The notes below the pieces were generated by a model. That model was not told the origin of the DNA and did not search any database. It was given only the letters and a program-made list of their open reading frames with translations. Made by a program: the position numbers and the translations under genes. Shown piece after piece: positions 24,821 to 37,600 of a stretch of 64,000 nucleotides of DNA. Every line of letters starts with the position of its first letter. Positions within the stretch are counted from its first letter, which is position 1. Source of the DNA: Ctena decussata (taxonomy: Eukaryota > Mollusca > Bivalvia > Lucinida > Lucinidae); assembly GCA_963989385.1 (NCBI GenBank), contig OZ022498.1, positions 4,967,501 through 5,031,500 on the forward strand. Direction: 5' to 3'.

Positions 24821-25689
24821 GGCCCGCTATGCTTGTAGCCGGTGCGCGGGTGGCTGTTTTGTTATTACAGTCAATCCTCCGTGGTTTACAATGGCACTCA
24901 TTACAACAGCAAAATTCTTTATAACATCATTTTACTTTGCACAGAATGTCATTATTGATCAAAACATGCATTCATTATAGTAGCAAATTCAGTTTAACGT
25001 CCAAATATTTATGAACAAATTGAAAAAAGGGTCCCCTGTGCTCTTGTCTATTCCACTTTTTATCTCCACTCCCCCCGCACACCACCTCACACCACGCCAC
25101 CCCTAAAAAAAAAGACTCTCTTTTAGAGACGGTTCGATATTGGCTGAAGTACTGTCTCAAAGTGCCGTTAAACCCCCCAAAAAATCAATCGACACTAATT
25201 ACACTATCTTTTTTTCTGGGAATCGCTATCAATAGACTGTAAACAAAGAAAGTATTAATAAAGATATTACTAAACAAACAGTCTGAACCTTTATCAGACT
25301 GCTTCTAGAGAAGCATCCCGATCATGGTCAACAATTTGCTTTCAGCCAATAGTTATTTCCGAATAGGACAAGCGAAGTTTCTTAGAAATTAATAAGATAT
25401 CCTAATACATGGAATTACTATGAACAGCAGTTTTGTTGTCTACGTTACTCGTGTTGTTTTCGGAAGTGCAAAATTATACATCACATTAATTGTCTGATCA
25501 TGAGCATTAATTGGTATATCAAAGCGAAAAAACAATTAACGTGTATTTAGCGTCAACGCGCTTTCACGAGTTGACGTTTTCATGTCCATCATGTTGTGGT
25601 CAACGCTTGACCTTCGCAAGAAATGTTATTTTTTTTTTTACAAACGAACAGTAACTTCTAAAGGGTTCTTAGTGGAAACGCGAACAGCG

Positions 25690-25735
25690 AAGGCTCTAAG
25701 CAAACAGTGCATATGCACAGTTTGCTTAGAGCCTT
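25690..25735. repeat. Short palindrome upstream of the mucin-antistasin-WAP gene
   Basis: GGCTCTAAGCAAACAGTGC pairs with GCACAGTTTGCTTAGAGCC around a CATATG-like centre. It lies about 230 bp before the ATG; whether it matters for transcription is unknown. Confidence 0.7.
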
Positions 25736-25961
25736 CTCTGATCGCATGCAGACTGTATGGAACTCGAGGCCTCCACATGCGAACAGCTAGCACTGTGGCC
25801 AACTTTAGCAAAAGTTCAAGCTGATCTGAGTCTGTGCAGTAAGGGCCTGTGGTTGGTGTTATGGCTTACATGGTAAGTGGTCAGTAAATAAAAAAGGTGA
25901 AAAGGTGGAAAATAAAAGAACATTTTCATTCATTTAAAGTATTTTGGCTAAAAGAGAAAGA

Positions 25962-26013
25962 ATGAATTTTATAGGAGTATTAAGTTTTCTGCTTGGAATA
26001 AGTGCCGTATTAG
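25962..26013 (+). CDS. Signal-peptide exon of the mucin-antistasin-WAP gene
   Basis: ATG is preceded by purine-rich AAAGAGAAAGA. It encodes MNFIGVLSFLLGISAVL plus the first base of a Gly codon, followed by donor G|GTGAGT. The hydrophobic core and the phase 1 junction right after the signal peptide are typical of animal secreted proteins. Joining to the acceptor at 31830 recreates GGT and reads ...AVLG-QSLNGT. A downstream 5' UTR intron cannot be excluded because a GTAAGT lies at 25873. Confidence 0.72.
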
Positions 26014-29000
26014 GTGAGTTTACTGGACTCCAATAACCCAATTTAAAGATTTACTCCCTTGATAATAATAACAAAAATGATTTGATGAAATATTTCATGC
26101 AATACCTCCGACATGATTTAACTATACATTTGAAATAGAGTTTAGACAGTAATATTTGCTAAAAGTGACTTTCAACAAAAAATAAGAAATTTTAATCGAT
26201 CGTGGACCGCGCTCGAAATCGCATTACTGGACAAAAATAATTTATTCATATGTCACAATCACGTGCACGAATAAGAAAAATACCTGTACATGATCACATG
26301 ACACACGTGGTCAGAATCGATACTCTTACTCTTACAGGCCGTGAGGTACAGAGCCCGGGAGGGGACATAGCATAGTTAATTTGCATTTTAATTTGAAGAT
26401 TAATTTTCATTCCACATTTATCGAAAAAAAAAAAAAACATGCATTTTCTCAAAACTTGCACGCTTATTTAATTAATACGGTTAATTATGAGACTATTACA
26501 TATTGTCTAACGAAATTTTATTAAAATATTGTTTCTGTAAACATGAAATAAACGAGGGAGACACTCTTTAAAGCAAGCTCTATAAGAACTATAATCATAT
26601 TGCTGCTCTAGTGATAATACTGATAATGCATATGATTAATATATTTTTCCAAACTACTCCTAACCTCAGGTGCAGGACTAAGAACCCATGCGAAGCCTTC
26701 CTAGCCTCTCTTTTACTTATCTTTTTTTATCTTAAGGTTTCCCTACAGTTTCATCATTGCAAATGACCATGGATTGCCAAAACTATTTGCTTTTCTTGTA
26801 AAATGTTTGAAAAGGACCTGATATTGTCGGCCCATAGAAAACTCACTATGCGAAATTTCTGTTTTGATAATTAACCTAGCAGGCACACTACGTTGAATCA
26901 ACATTGAATCAACGTCATGACGTTGAATAAACGTTTATTCAATGTTGACTCAAAGTTGTGTGACCAGTGGCTTAAATTTCCAAACAGCAAGCAGAAAAAA
27001 GCATTGAAGTTAGTTCAGGCATAAAACATTTGGCCTCCTGAACATATCCGTACACCAAGCCAATTGTGACGAATTTGACATTTGAGGCTTTCCAAATATA
27101 TCCGTCCGGCCTCCAGCACATTCTATGTTTTGCAATCAGATAAGTTTTTGATATAGATGCCATGAAATTATTCATGTGCTGGATTTGGGCCTCTGTATTT
27201 ATTTTTAAGTTTTTGTTACCTAACTTGCAGTGTTGTAAAGTTGTTTTTTTTTTTTCAAGCTATCTCAAGCCGAAAGTGTCTATAATTCCGCTACCTGATA
27301 ACATAAGATGTAGGTATTCGTTTTCTTACTTAGGACATTAGGAATCATTTGGTACACGATTCAGTTTGATCCTTTTGTTTTCTTTGCGCTCGAGTCCTTG
27401 CACAGCACACATCAGGTTACATTACCAGTGCCCCCGCAATCATTTGCATATCAACTAAGCCTGTAATCCAGTGCTCTGCTTGAAGGCCCTATTGCTCTAT
27501 CAGCATGAAAATTTTTATCATAAGGCATCGCTGCAAGCTTCTCACTATAGTTTCGTCATTTTAAATGATCGTGATTAGCCAGCTTTAAACAAATAATACG
27601 TCCTTGAGTTTCACACAAAAAGTGTTTGAAAACTTATTTGGGTCATTTTAGTTGGCAACTAAAATGACATACTTTCGATTTCAATAAGTTGAATAAAATG
27701 GAAAAAAACAATGTAAAGGCGTGGCGCCCAAGTCACTATCCCGCTTATGTTCATATAGCATTGCAAGACGGAAAACCAGGGGCCTGGTTCACAACGAATC
27801 GTACGATTGAAATTCGTCGTAAGATGATCGTACGAGAATCTTACGACCAAAAATCGCTTTCATGAAAAAAATCTCGGTTTCACTATTGTCCTCGTAGAAC
27901 TCAATTTACGATCAAATCTACGATACCTAAAGGGCAGTCGTAAATTTCACTTTTTCTCCTCTTTCATCTCACAACATACTCATACTCAACTTTTGAATAG
28001 ATTACATTTATCTACTGTCTTTCTGAAAAGCATATACCAAGTTTTGAGCAAACCAGCCAATTAACAAAATTCCAAATTTATGATAAATCACCGAAGGGTG
28101 ATTTTGAGTGAAGTTTTTCCTGTACGATTATCGTACGATTGTCGTGCGATTCTTGCGGGATAATTTACCTGCAATGTATTAGAGACTATTCTCAAAATCA
28201 TTACGGCAGCATTTGTTCTTATAGAGAGAAATTATCTTACAAGAAAATGGGAGGTTTTAGGACTGTTTGAACCCCTAATTAGGTGATCTCTGAGACTGCA
28301 TGTTTGTGTTCAACGGTATGGCACGCCAAATGCACAATAAATCTTTAAACTAGGTTTAAGAAATTTTACCCTAAGTTGAGCTTCAAACCTTGGTTTCAGT
28401 TCAGTCCTAGGTTTCAAATCTGATTTCAATACCCGGATTTGTAAAAACGATTATAGAAAATTTCAATTTTCAAAAATTAGTTTTGAAGTTAAAACAAAGG
28501 ATTTAAAACTTAACACCTAAAATTGAGAATGCGAAATTTGGCTTGCTATACTATACAAGCGAATTATTGCGCTGACCACAAGGTTCTGCAGTGCAAGTCT
28601 GAAAGAGCTGATACAATCACAGACAGCATTTGGCAAAATAAAAAGACCCGAGTTTAATTCCTCGGAACTTCTTTCTCAAAACTGTATTTCGAAAATCGAG
28701 GAAGGGCATGGCAAGCCAATGCACAATAAATTTCAAAACCCTGAGTTTCAGCCTTGTTTTTAGAGGTTCAGTCCTAGGTTTTGGATCTCCAATCCCCACT
28801 TTTGTAAAATGAATTTATATAGGAATTTTGTTTTCATATCTTAGAAGTAAAGGATGTCACTATGTAGTGACACCCTTTACTACTTATCTTGGTTTTGAAG
28901 ATCTGCAACTAAGGATAAAAAACTTTAAACCTTGGACTGAAAACTTCCCAGGTGCGATCCTTCGTGTCTTTGGTTAGGAGTCGTCCATGTTTACTTAGAA

Positions 29001-32000
29001 GCCTCCGGTAGCTCAGTGGTTTAAGCGCTGGCCTGCTGATCAAGCGGTCCTGAGGTCGTTTCCGGAGGCGGAAATCGTTTCAATCGTAAACAGGGTTCCA
29101 TTGCACATAACCTTTCATTATCACCCTTCCACCGTCCTGAAACGACTGAAATGCTGCTGAAACGGACGTAAAATCGCAAGGCATCCATCCATCCTTCTTC
29201 CTTACTTCAGTGAGAAGGGCTTTAACCTCATTGGAGGTCCTGTTGACCCTTTTCTTTGACATGATTGCGTTGTATTACAAATCGCTACTTTTTGTGTTTA
29301 TAAAACCCAATACACATCTGTCAAAGCTAATACACATCACGTCTGCGATCCATCGTATAACTAAAATCCTACGAGAATCGTACTATCTGTCGTACGATGT
29401 TTTTATGAAACGATCGTGCGAGAATCGTGCGATTCTCGTACGACCAAACGTACGATTATCGCACGATTCATCGTACGGTAAATTTTTGTGAAACAGGCCC
29501 CAGACCAGGAAACTGTATTTTGTGGAGTAAATTGTTATTCTTGAAAAACTTCTTTTCTCTCCTTTTTGCCAGTTATATGACTCGATATATGGACGTCAAC
29601 CCACATTTTATTACCAAACGTGAAGGTTGAACCGCTTTTTACAATGATTTGAGTTTAGACATATTTACCATTGATAGGAATATGGATACTTTAAAAGTTG
29701 TTGTTACTGTTGCTTTCTGTTAAAGGACTGCCTCTTTCAAGGGCGTAACTTCCTATACGCAAATACGCAGGTGCGTAATGAAATTTTGTCAAACTGACAA
29801 AATTTCATTACGCGTCTGTATATTTGACGATGCTGAAATTTTTAAATTGGACAAGTGCAAACAGACGCGACAACATGAAATATCTTTGGGGCTAAACTCT
29901 TATTCTTGCACTCAAGGGGTAGAAAACATAAGTGTGTGTAACATGTACATGTAAATACCCCTAGCTATGCCCCTGTCTTTTCTCGCAGTTTTCTTTAAAA
30001 TTATTGAAGCAACACAGGCATTATTCTGAAAATACTCAGAAGAAACGAATTAAGGTAAAGTCTGGTAAATACGGACAGCCGGTAAACTCGGACAATGGGT
30101 AAATTCGGACAGTGGCATCATTTCCTTTATATGTCAGTTGTTTGGAATTAAAACAAAAATCCTGATGAGACGGCTCATCCTCTGGATTTTCACTGTTTGC
30201 AATGGTATGTCCGAATTTACCTGCTGTCCGAAGTTACCCGCTGTCCGAAGTTAACCGAATTGACCCGATTGATAATATGGCCGCATTCAGATGATAAGCA
30301 ATGGAAGCAACGTAATTTTAGTAAATTTGAACCGAGCTTTTCATACCAGATCCGTAATATATGTCATTTTGATGACCTATTTTAGACATTTAAACTTTAA
30401 TCTCGTTCTGCTAAAAATATAGTGTTCAGGAAAGAAAGAGGTCCTTCGTTGTCTCGCTTTTGTTTATATCATTGCCAAACAGCAGCCTAGATACTAAATC
30501 GATATTTTTGTATATATATGTACAAATCTATCGTTTCTATCATTTTGCAGGAGAGAGAGAGAGAGTACTTTTTTCCCAGTGGTAAAAGCGTATACATCGC
30601 CTGTACATTGTATTTTACCATTCATTCAAGTTATATGAGACTACACGAATCATTCCAACATATTTTTATACGACTATCAAATTAAAGTTGGTCAATCACG
30701 GTCATTTACAATGAAGAAACTAGAGACGCATGGATGATGGCAATTGTACGTGATTTTAACAGTATTTCAGTCATATAAGGGCGATGGGAGTGTGAAAGGC
30801 TGTGTGCAAGGAACCCCCGTTTAGGGTTGAAAAGATTGCCGCCACAAGCTGAAATCTAACCCGGACCACCAGCTTAGCAGGCCAGTGATTAGGGTCAAGT
30901 CTGGTAACTTCGGACAGCGGGTAAATTCGGACATACCATTGCAAACAGTGAAAATCCAGATGAGACGGCTCATAATGAGCCGTCTCATCAGGATTTTCAC
31001 TGTTCGCACAGTTAATTTTGTTTTAATTCCAAACAACTGACACAAAAAGGAAATAATGTCACTGTCCGAAATTACACGCTGTCCAAATTTACCCGACTTT
31101 ACCCTACAAGCTGAAATCTAACCCGAACCCGGGCACCAGCTTAGCAGGCCAGTGATTAGGGTCAAGTCGGTTAACTTCGGACAGCGGGTAAATTCGGACA
31201 TACCATTGCAAAATTTGAAAATCCAGAGTTCACTGTTTGCACAGTTACCAAACAACTGACACAAAAAGGAAATAAGGTCCCTGTCCGAATTTACACGCTG
31301 TCCGAATTTACCCGACTTTACACTAACCCACTGAGCTACTGGGACTTCTTAAAATTAGAGCTAACCTGGCAACGATACCTCATGATAAAATTTTACGTGA
31401 ATTTATGGCACTGAGACAGCAATGTGGTCTTTTAAAACACCCCCGCCTTTCCACAAACATGCGCTTCTATCATGTTTTGGGCCCATCTACTGTCAGAAAA
31501 TGAACATCAAAAAGAACCGACGGTTTATAAGAAAAAGAGATAAATGATAACAGGTTACCAAATGAAAGCAGAAGAAATCAATAATTTCAACCGTGATACT
31601 GAGCCAAGTTCTTTGAATTACCTCACTTATGCATGAGTTATTGCCCATGATTTGATTTCAAATCCACCAGTTCAGCCATCCACTTGGGCAGGGGATATAA
31701 AAGTCCATTGTTGGTGATATTGCTTTTTTTTCGCTGCGGCCAGTCCCACCTCGAACCATGATTATTTTAGTTTCCCGAGTTTATTTGCCTGTTTTACTAA
31801 AAGTTCATGAATTTTTATCTTGTTTCATAGGTCAAAGTCTAAATGGAACCGTTTCGGAATCTGAAGCATCATCAAGAAACGTAAAACTGTCATCCTCTGC
31901 TATAGCGGTTTATATAAATGCCCCAAACACTTCCCAAACTTCTACAGACGGAAATGTCAAAAGTTTAGACCAAGAATTTAGAGAGGCGGTGGGTGTCATT

Positions 32001-34538
32001 AAGGATAAAATAGCAACAAACAAAGGCAGTGACGGTGTTTTAGACAGTGGACCAATTCTTGTTGCCGAACGTAAATCTGCAGCGACTGCATCAAATCAAC
32101 AAAATACAGCAACTGCAGCAGATGTAAGTAAAACAAGTCAGCCGTCCAAATCAGACAACAACAAAATACAAGCTACCAGAGACATTATAAAATACAGGTC
32201 TGGGGATACACTTAACAATGCTGGTCTGGCTACTAACGAAACATCCGCAGATAACACAAGTTCTAATGACTCTGTAACTGATGCCGCTTTAGTGAAGAAA
32301 CCTGGGACTGATATCACCGAAACTGTAAGCGCAGATCAGTCTAAACCTGCATCAGGGTTAACGCTGTCAACTCAGACGAGAACAGAAAACACGAGTAATA
32401 CAACGCGAAACGAAACAGTCGATTCTGCTAACAAGCAAGGAAGACCGGCAGATAATCTATCAAACGGCAATATCTCAACTATTGAAAACCAGGATAGAAA
32501 CAACACGACCATTACAGCGGCTGATACAAATATAGCCAATACTCTTACAGTAGCTTCAGCTGAGATCACAAGCCCTTCTTCCTTAACTAGCGGGTCGACC
32601 AGTTCAAATCTAGCTCCGACAATGTCCGCTGTCTCAGCTAATTCCAGTACAGAAAATGTCAATGCTGAGTCAGCGGGGCTTTCTACGGAAAGCCCAACAG
32701 ACTCAACAGTGACATTTTCGGAGCCAGTCACTCTCTCAACATCAGGATCTACAAACAATTTGTCAGGGTCCGTCGTGTCATCAGGATCTACCAACAATTT
32801 GTCAGGGTCGGTCGTGTCATCAAGATCTACAAGCAATTTGTCAGAGTCGGTCGTGTCATCAGGATCTACAAACAGTACCTCAGAATCGACCATGCTTTCA
32901 ACAGCATTGTCTGTAATTAGCTCCTCAGAATCAGCCAAACTTTCAACAATGGCGTCAGTAGATAGAACCTCGGGATCGGTCGTGCTTTCAGCAGACGCCC
33001 CGGTTAACAGTACCTCAGAGTCGGTGACGACTGTGCGACAATCATGTACTTCACCGACCTGTGACAATGCCTGTCGACTGGGGTATATGGTCGACCAAAA
33101 TGGATGTCTTACATGCGAGTGCAAAGGTATTTTTTTTTATTTTACTATTTAATAAGTCGTTGACTTTTTGTACTTGCTACGTTTTTTTCTTCCTTGTACC
33201 ATATGTATGCCAAACACTAAAAGTGATAACCAAGCAAAAGTGCCTCATGCAGTGTTTTGCCAAATTTTAAGTTCCAGAAGTCAATACATGTAGTTCGAAA
33301 TAAAAACATAATTAGTGTTTGAGTGTTCCGTTACACTCAAACAACACTGACTTGACGTGTAAACGTTCTCGAAACCGCCTACTTACTATCCTTATAAGGT
33401 TTTGACTATTAATTTAGGTAGCTGTAATTACGTGGCTCAGACTTTGTCCTAGCCAACAACTAACATTATTGATGGCCTGGGATAAGATTATTCGTACTAA
33501 GTTTGATGCTGCAGTTGGTTGTTTCTTCAGTATCCAACAGTTTAATGTCAGTTAAATTGTCAGCATGTTCTCTAGGGTAAAGTCGGGTAACTTCGGACAG
33601 CGGGTAAATTCGGACAGTGACATTGTTTCCTTTATGTGCCAATTGTTTTGAATTAAAACAAATAACTGGGCAAATAGTGAAAATCCTGATGAGACGGCTC
33701 ATCTTGAGCCGTCTCATCTGGATTTTACTGTTTGCAATGGTATGTCCGAATTTGCCCGCTGTCCGAAGTTACCCGACTCTGCCCTATTGCAAATGGAGTC
33801 ACAGTGTGAGAAGCCGGCCGGTCATAAATGACCGCAACCAATGTGACAAAGATAATTTTTCAACACTTTTTATGATAAAATCGAGTATCTTTATTTGAAT
33901 TTTATCTGCATTTTTTCTAAATGATTGTTGTCTTATGTAAATTTCAGTGCATCAATGTCAGTCAGGTAGACTGCTAACTGGAACAAGTGCCTTGATGTGT
34001 GACCTAGCAACAAGCTTATGTCCCCTAGGTCAGGTTTGCGAGGGTACGGGGTCAGGGTCAGCTGGTGTATGTTGTGAATCGGTCTTTACATTTTCAGGTA
34101 GGTGTAAGATATATCAGAGCAAGACTTGGAGCTCTAAATAATGCATCAGCGGGAGCAGTACCTTATAACAACGTCGTCTCAACGTTGATTCAACGTCACG
34201 ACGTGACGTTGACACAACAGCGAAACAACGTTATTTCAAAGTTTTGTTCCTGCTGTATCGGATTTGGACATAATCATTTATGTTCATTTGCCACTGAAAC
34301 ATTATGTAGAACCGTCTTGGTGCAATTCCGAGGCGATTCTAATGAAGGCCATACTGCAATAGCATACAATGTCGCTCTTAAGGACCATATTACATCTTTA
34401 TTGATATTAAGCAGTCGGGGTAAAGGTGTGAAAAAATAAAAAAATTATCAATTAATGAACATTTAGATTGATTTTCAGGACTAAAAAAGGGGATAGTCTG
34501 AATGAAAGAAAAGAGAGTAAAATACTCACTCACTAGAG

Positions 34539-34614
<76 letters not shown>

Positions 34615-37600
34615 AAAGCAATTGCTAAACAAGCAACACACGTCCCACTTTGAGTAGTGCATATCTCGTTGAAGCACGGAAAACAATTGGACGGATGGGT
34701 CTCTTACGCCGTAAAAACAATATAACAATACGCGGTTCATCCTAATGATGTCAAAATAGATTTTAAAAGGGTTAGTATCATGCTTTGATCGACATGGTTC
34801 AGTTCAGAAGTAGGATTTTCCTCACAAAGTAAAGTGATGCATCTGATGTTGTCTACGTTACTTAACTGAGTCCCGTGCTTAGAAAAGTTACCTTATGCGA
34901 ACAACATAGATGCAAATCAGAGTCTTCCTAGTTCACGTACCTGGGAAATCTGTGAAGTAAAAAAAAACTCACACTCTGAGCAGTCTTCAAAACTGCGGCG
35001 GCTGATATCTGGAGCTAAGCTGTAAATGCCCAAGTGCATATTTCCCAGTGTAGTTGGTTAATGGCGGTTCTCTGGTTTGTTTTACGGATCTTTGTGGTCA
35101 ATCTAAAATTGTATATACGTTTCACACTGATTCTATCCTATTACATTCATTGATTGCCTCTGGGAGTCATCTAGATATATAAAATTATATATAATAAAAA
35201 ATATTTTAACTCTTTATTGAAACAGAAAGTAGCTCATATATCCGATTATTTTTTTCAATCTAATAAACCAGGAAATCTGCGCATAGTGTCACGGTAAGTG
35301 CTGTCAGGGTGGTGGTAGGTGATAACAGTGTCGCTGAACGTCGGCAGTGGCGTCAGCCTCATACAAAACACAACATAGTTACACCGAGGTAATGTGTGCA
35401 AATATGGTTTCCTACCCATTCTAACGTTTTTATACCATTTAATGTTTTAGTGTATGAAATCTAAGCACACCATCTTGTAGCTGTCACTAGGCAGGATTTT
35501 GCACATGAGTTTCAGAGCGATTGCTTTGCTCAGTTTTAAGAAAAGCCCGTGACGTAAGGTTACATTCTTACAGAAAAATGCTGGGGTAATGTACTTTGAA
35601 GTCGAGTAAAGAATACAAAATGGAGCAAATTTGCACAAAGAATATAAGATATTGAGGAACACATATTTCTTCGTGTGATCTTGTTAGTTTTATGATGCCG
35701 GGCCATTTAAGTTAATACATGTATCACGAATTTGCCGCTGTGACGTAGGTTACATAAAATTTGCGACATTAGTTCCCAGTCTCATTTCGTAGCAAAAACT
35801 ACCCTTTAGATATTGTTTAAGCGGGGAAATATGTAACAAATCACCTGAATTTAATAATGGAACTCGATTTTCAGCAGTGATTTATCTTTTTTAGCCGTGC
35901 GGCGTTCATATCTATGCAACGGCAATATTGCGACATTTAAAAACGTCGCATTTTAAACCAGGGTATCATTATTCGAACCAGTGTTAAAAATGTCTAACAA
36001 AACGCATGCATGTCTTGGTACTTTTATCTACTTCTTTAGACAGAGGGCTACTTGTCAGAGGGTAAACAGGACCGTTATTTTGTAATTTAAAGAAAGGCAA
36101 TACGAAGGACAAAATTAATAGCTAATGGCCCAGCTTAACTGAGAACGTCTCAGATGCGTGCGTGGCGTGTGCGTGCGTGTATGTGTCTGTGTTTGTTTAT
36201 TCAGCTATGATTAGAACTGGAAAGCCCAATGTACACCAAATTCTCTAACAGCCAATCTATCGGCGCATGTATGATTTTTTATTTGTTGTTGTTGGGGAGT
36301 GGGGTGGGGCAGGGGGTGGGGGGAAGAGATAGTGGAGGGCGAAGGAAATTACTATGGGAGAAAGTGGCTCTACAAGGTCCGGATAATCAGGAATCTGGTC
36401 GTCCTTCCTATAGCCATTTTTTTTCCGAGGGGAGGGGGATGGGGCAGGGAAGGGGAGGAAAATAGGGAAACTACTCAGACAGTTTCTTCTATGGTCAATT
36501 AAGGTAAATCCGGACAGAAGGAAAACCCGGACACTCATGCTTTTCCACTAATAAAGAGCTTAATCTACATGTTTTCAGTGATTTCTTTTTCTTTCCCTTT
36601 CGAATTAATTGCTTTTGTTGCTAGATTGTATGAACACTTATTATTTGACTGCAGCCTCCGAATCAAGTCCTTTTCAAGCGTTTTTAAGTTTTCTGGGCAA
36701 CGAATTCAAATTTAGCTGCAAGCGATGGTGAACTAGGTCCCTGCATAATTCGCGGCAAACGTAAATGTAACTTTTAAAACAAACAAATTCGATGAATTTA
36801 TGTCCCCCGCCTCGGAAACAAGGTATCCACTGTATATACACTTAGTGTTTGAGCTGAAAAAAAAACGGCTAAGTTAAAAATGTGAAAAAAGTAATAAAAA
36901 TTTATCTCAAGACTGTACAAAAGTCACATGCATATCTTCAAACCATGCCTAAACTACCTGTACAGTTTCAAAAGTATCGGAATAAAACTGTAGGAGGAGT
37001 TGCGCACACAAGATATGTACGCAAAAGGTCTTCTGATGCTGGAAAATGACTAAGTTCGCAAAGCAAAAAATAAGTAGTAAAACATTATTTGACGATAACC
37101 CCTAAGGCACATGCACATCTACAGACCATGAGAAAGAAGCATGCGAAGTTCAGAACTATTCATGAAAAACTGTAGGAGGAGTTGCGCACAAAAGGTATGT
37201 ACTTTAAAGGTCTTCTGATGCTGGAAAATGACTAAGTTCGCAAAGTAAAAAAAGTGGTAAAAAATTATTTCAGAATGATGCATGAAAAACTGTAGGAGAA
37301 ATTGCGCGCGCAAGGTACTCACTCTCTAGAGGGGGGAGGGGGGGGGGGCGTAACTACGGAGTTACGGAACCACGGAAAGCCGAATACCATGTCCCCTCGC
37401 TTTTCTTCGATTTAATATAAGTTTCATGATCTATGTATATTTATTGTCTAAAATAGATATTGAACAACATTTTATCAAAAATCATGTCCGGGTTTACCTT
37501 CCGCCAAAATGCTGTGTGAGGTAAACCCGGACATCAACTATTTTTGGGGTTCATATGATTAAAAAGTAATTAAATATAAAATGTTTGTCATGGTTTGAAA

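Larger units (their letters stand above)
27478..29700 (+). repeat. Interspersed repeat family 6, copy 2, split by a GGGGCCTG element
   Basis: The left half (27478-27778) and right half (29508-29700) together match the uninterrupted copies at 24385 and 58436. The break point is at GAAAACCAG/ACCAGGAAACTG. Confidence 0.65.
30849..31347 (-). mobile_element. Fragmented tRNA-derived SINE with two CGGACAG MITEs, tandemly duplicated
   Basis: On the minus strand, box A (CAGTAGCTCAGTGGGTTAG, near 31325-31345) is separated by a MITE (31158-31325) from the rest of the head with box B (CGGGTTCGGGTTAG, near 31112-31135). A second copy of the 3' head plus a MITE (30849-31105) precedes it. The MITE therefore sits at the same SINE site in both units, which points to duplication of the composite. 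Confidence 0.65.

Noticed and set aside
31758..31830. Alternative start of the mucin-like protein at the ATG 31758
   Set aside because: Its frame is open into the exon, but the sequence before 31831 ends in a clear acceptor (TTTCATAG) and the spliced signal exon restores the codon exactly as in the sister gene.
32372..33124. 250-codon open frame on the minus strand opposite the mucin-like exon
   Set aside because: It is the mirror of the low-complexity Ser/Thr exon, where biased codons avoid stops in the opposite frame. It has no splice logic, and the cysteine motif and conserved modules are on the plus strand.
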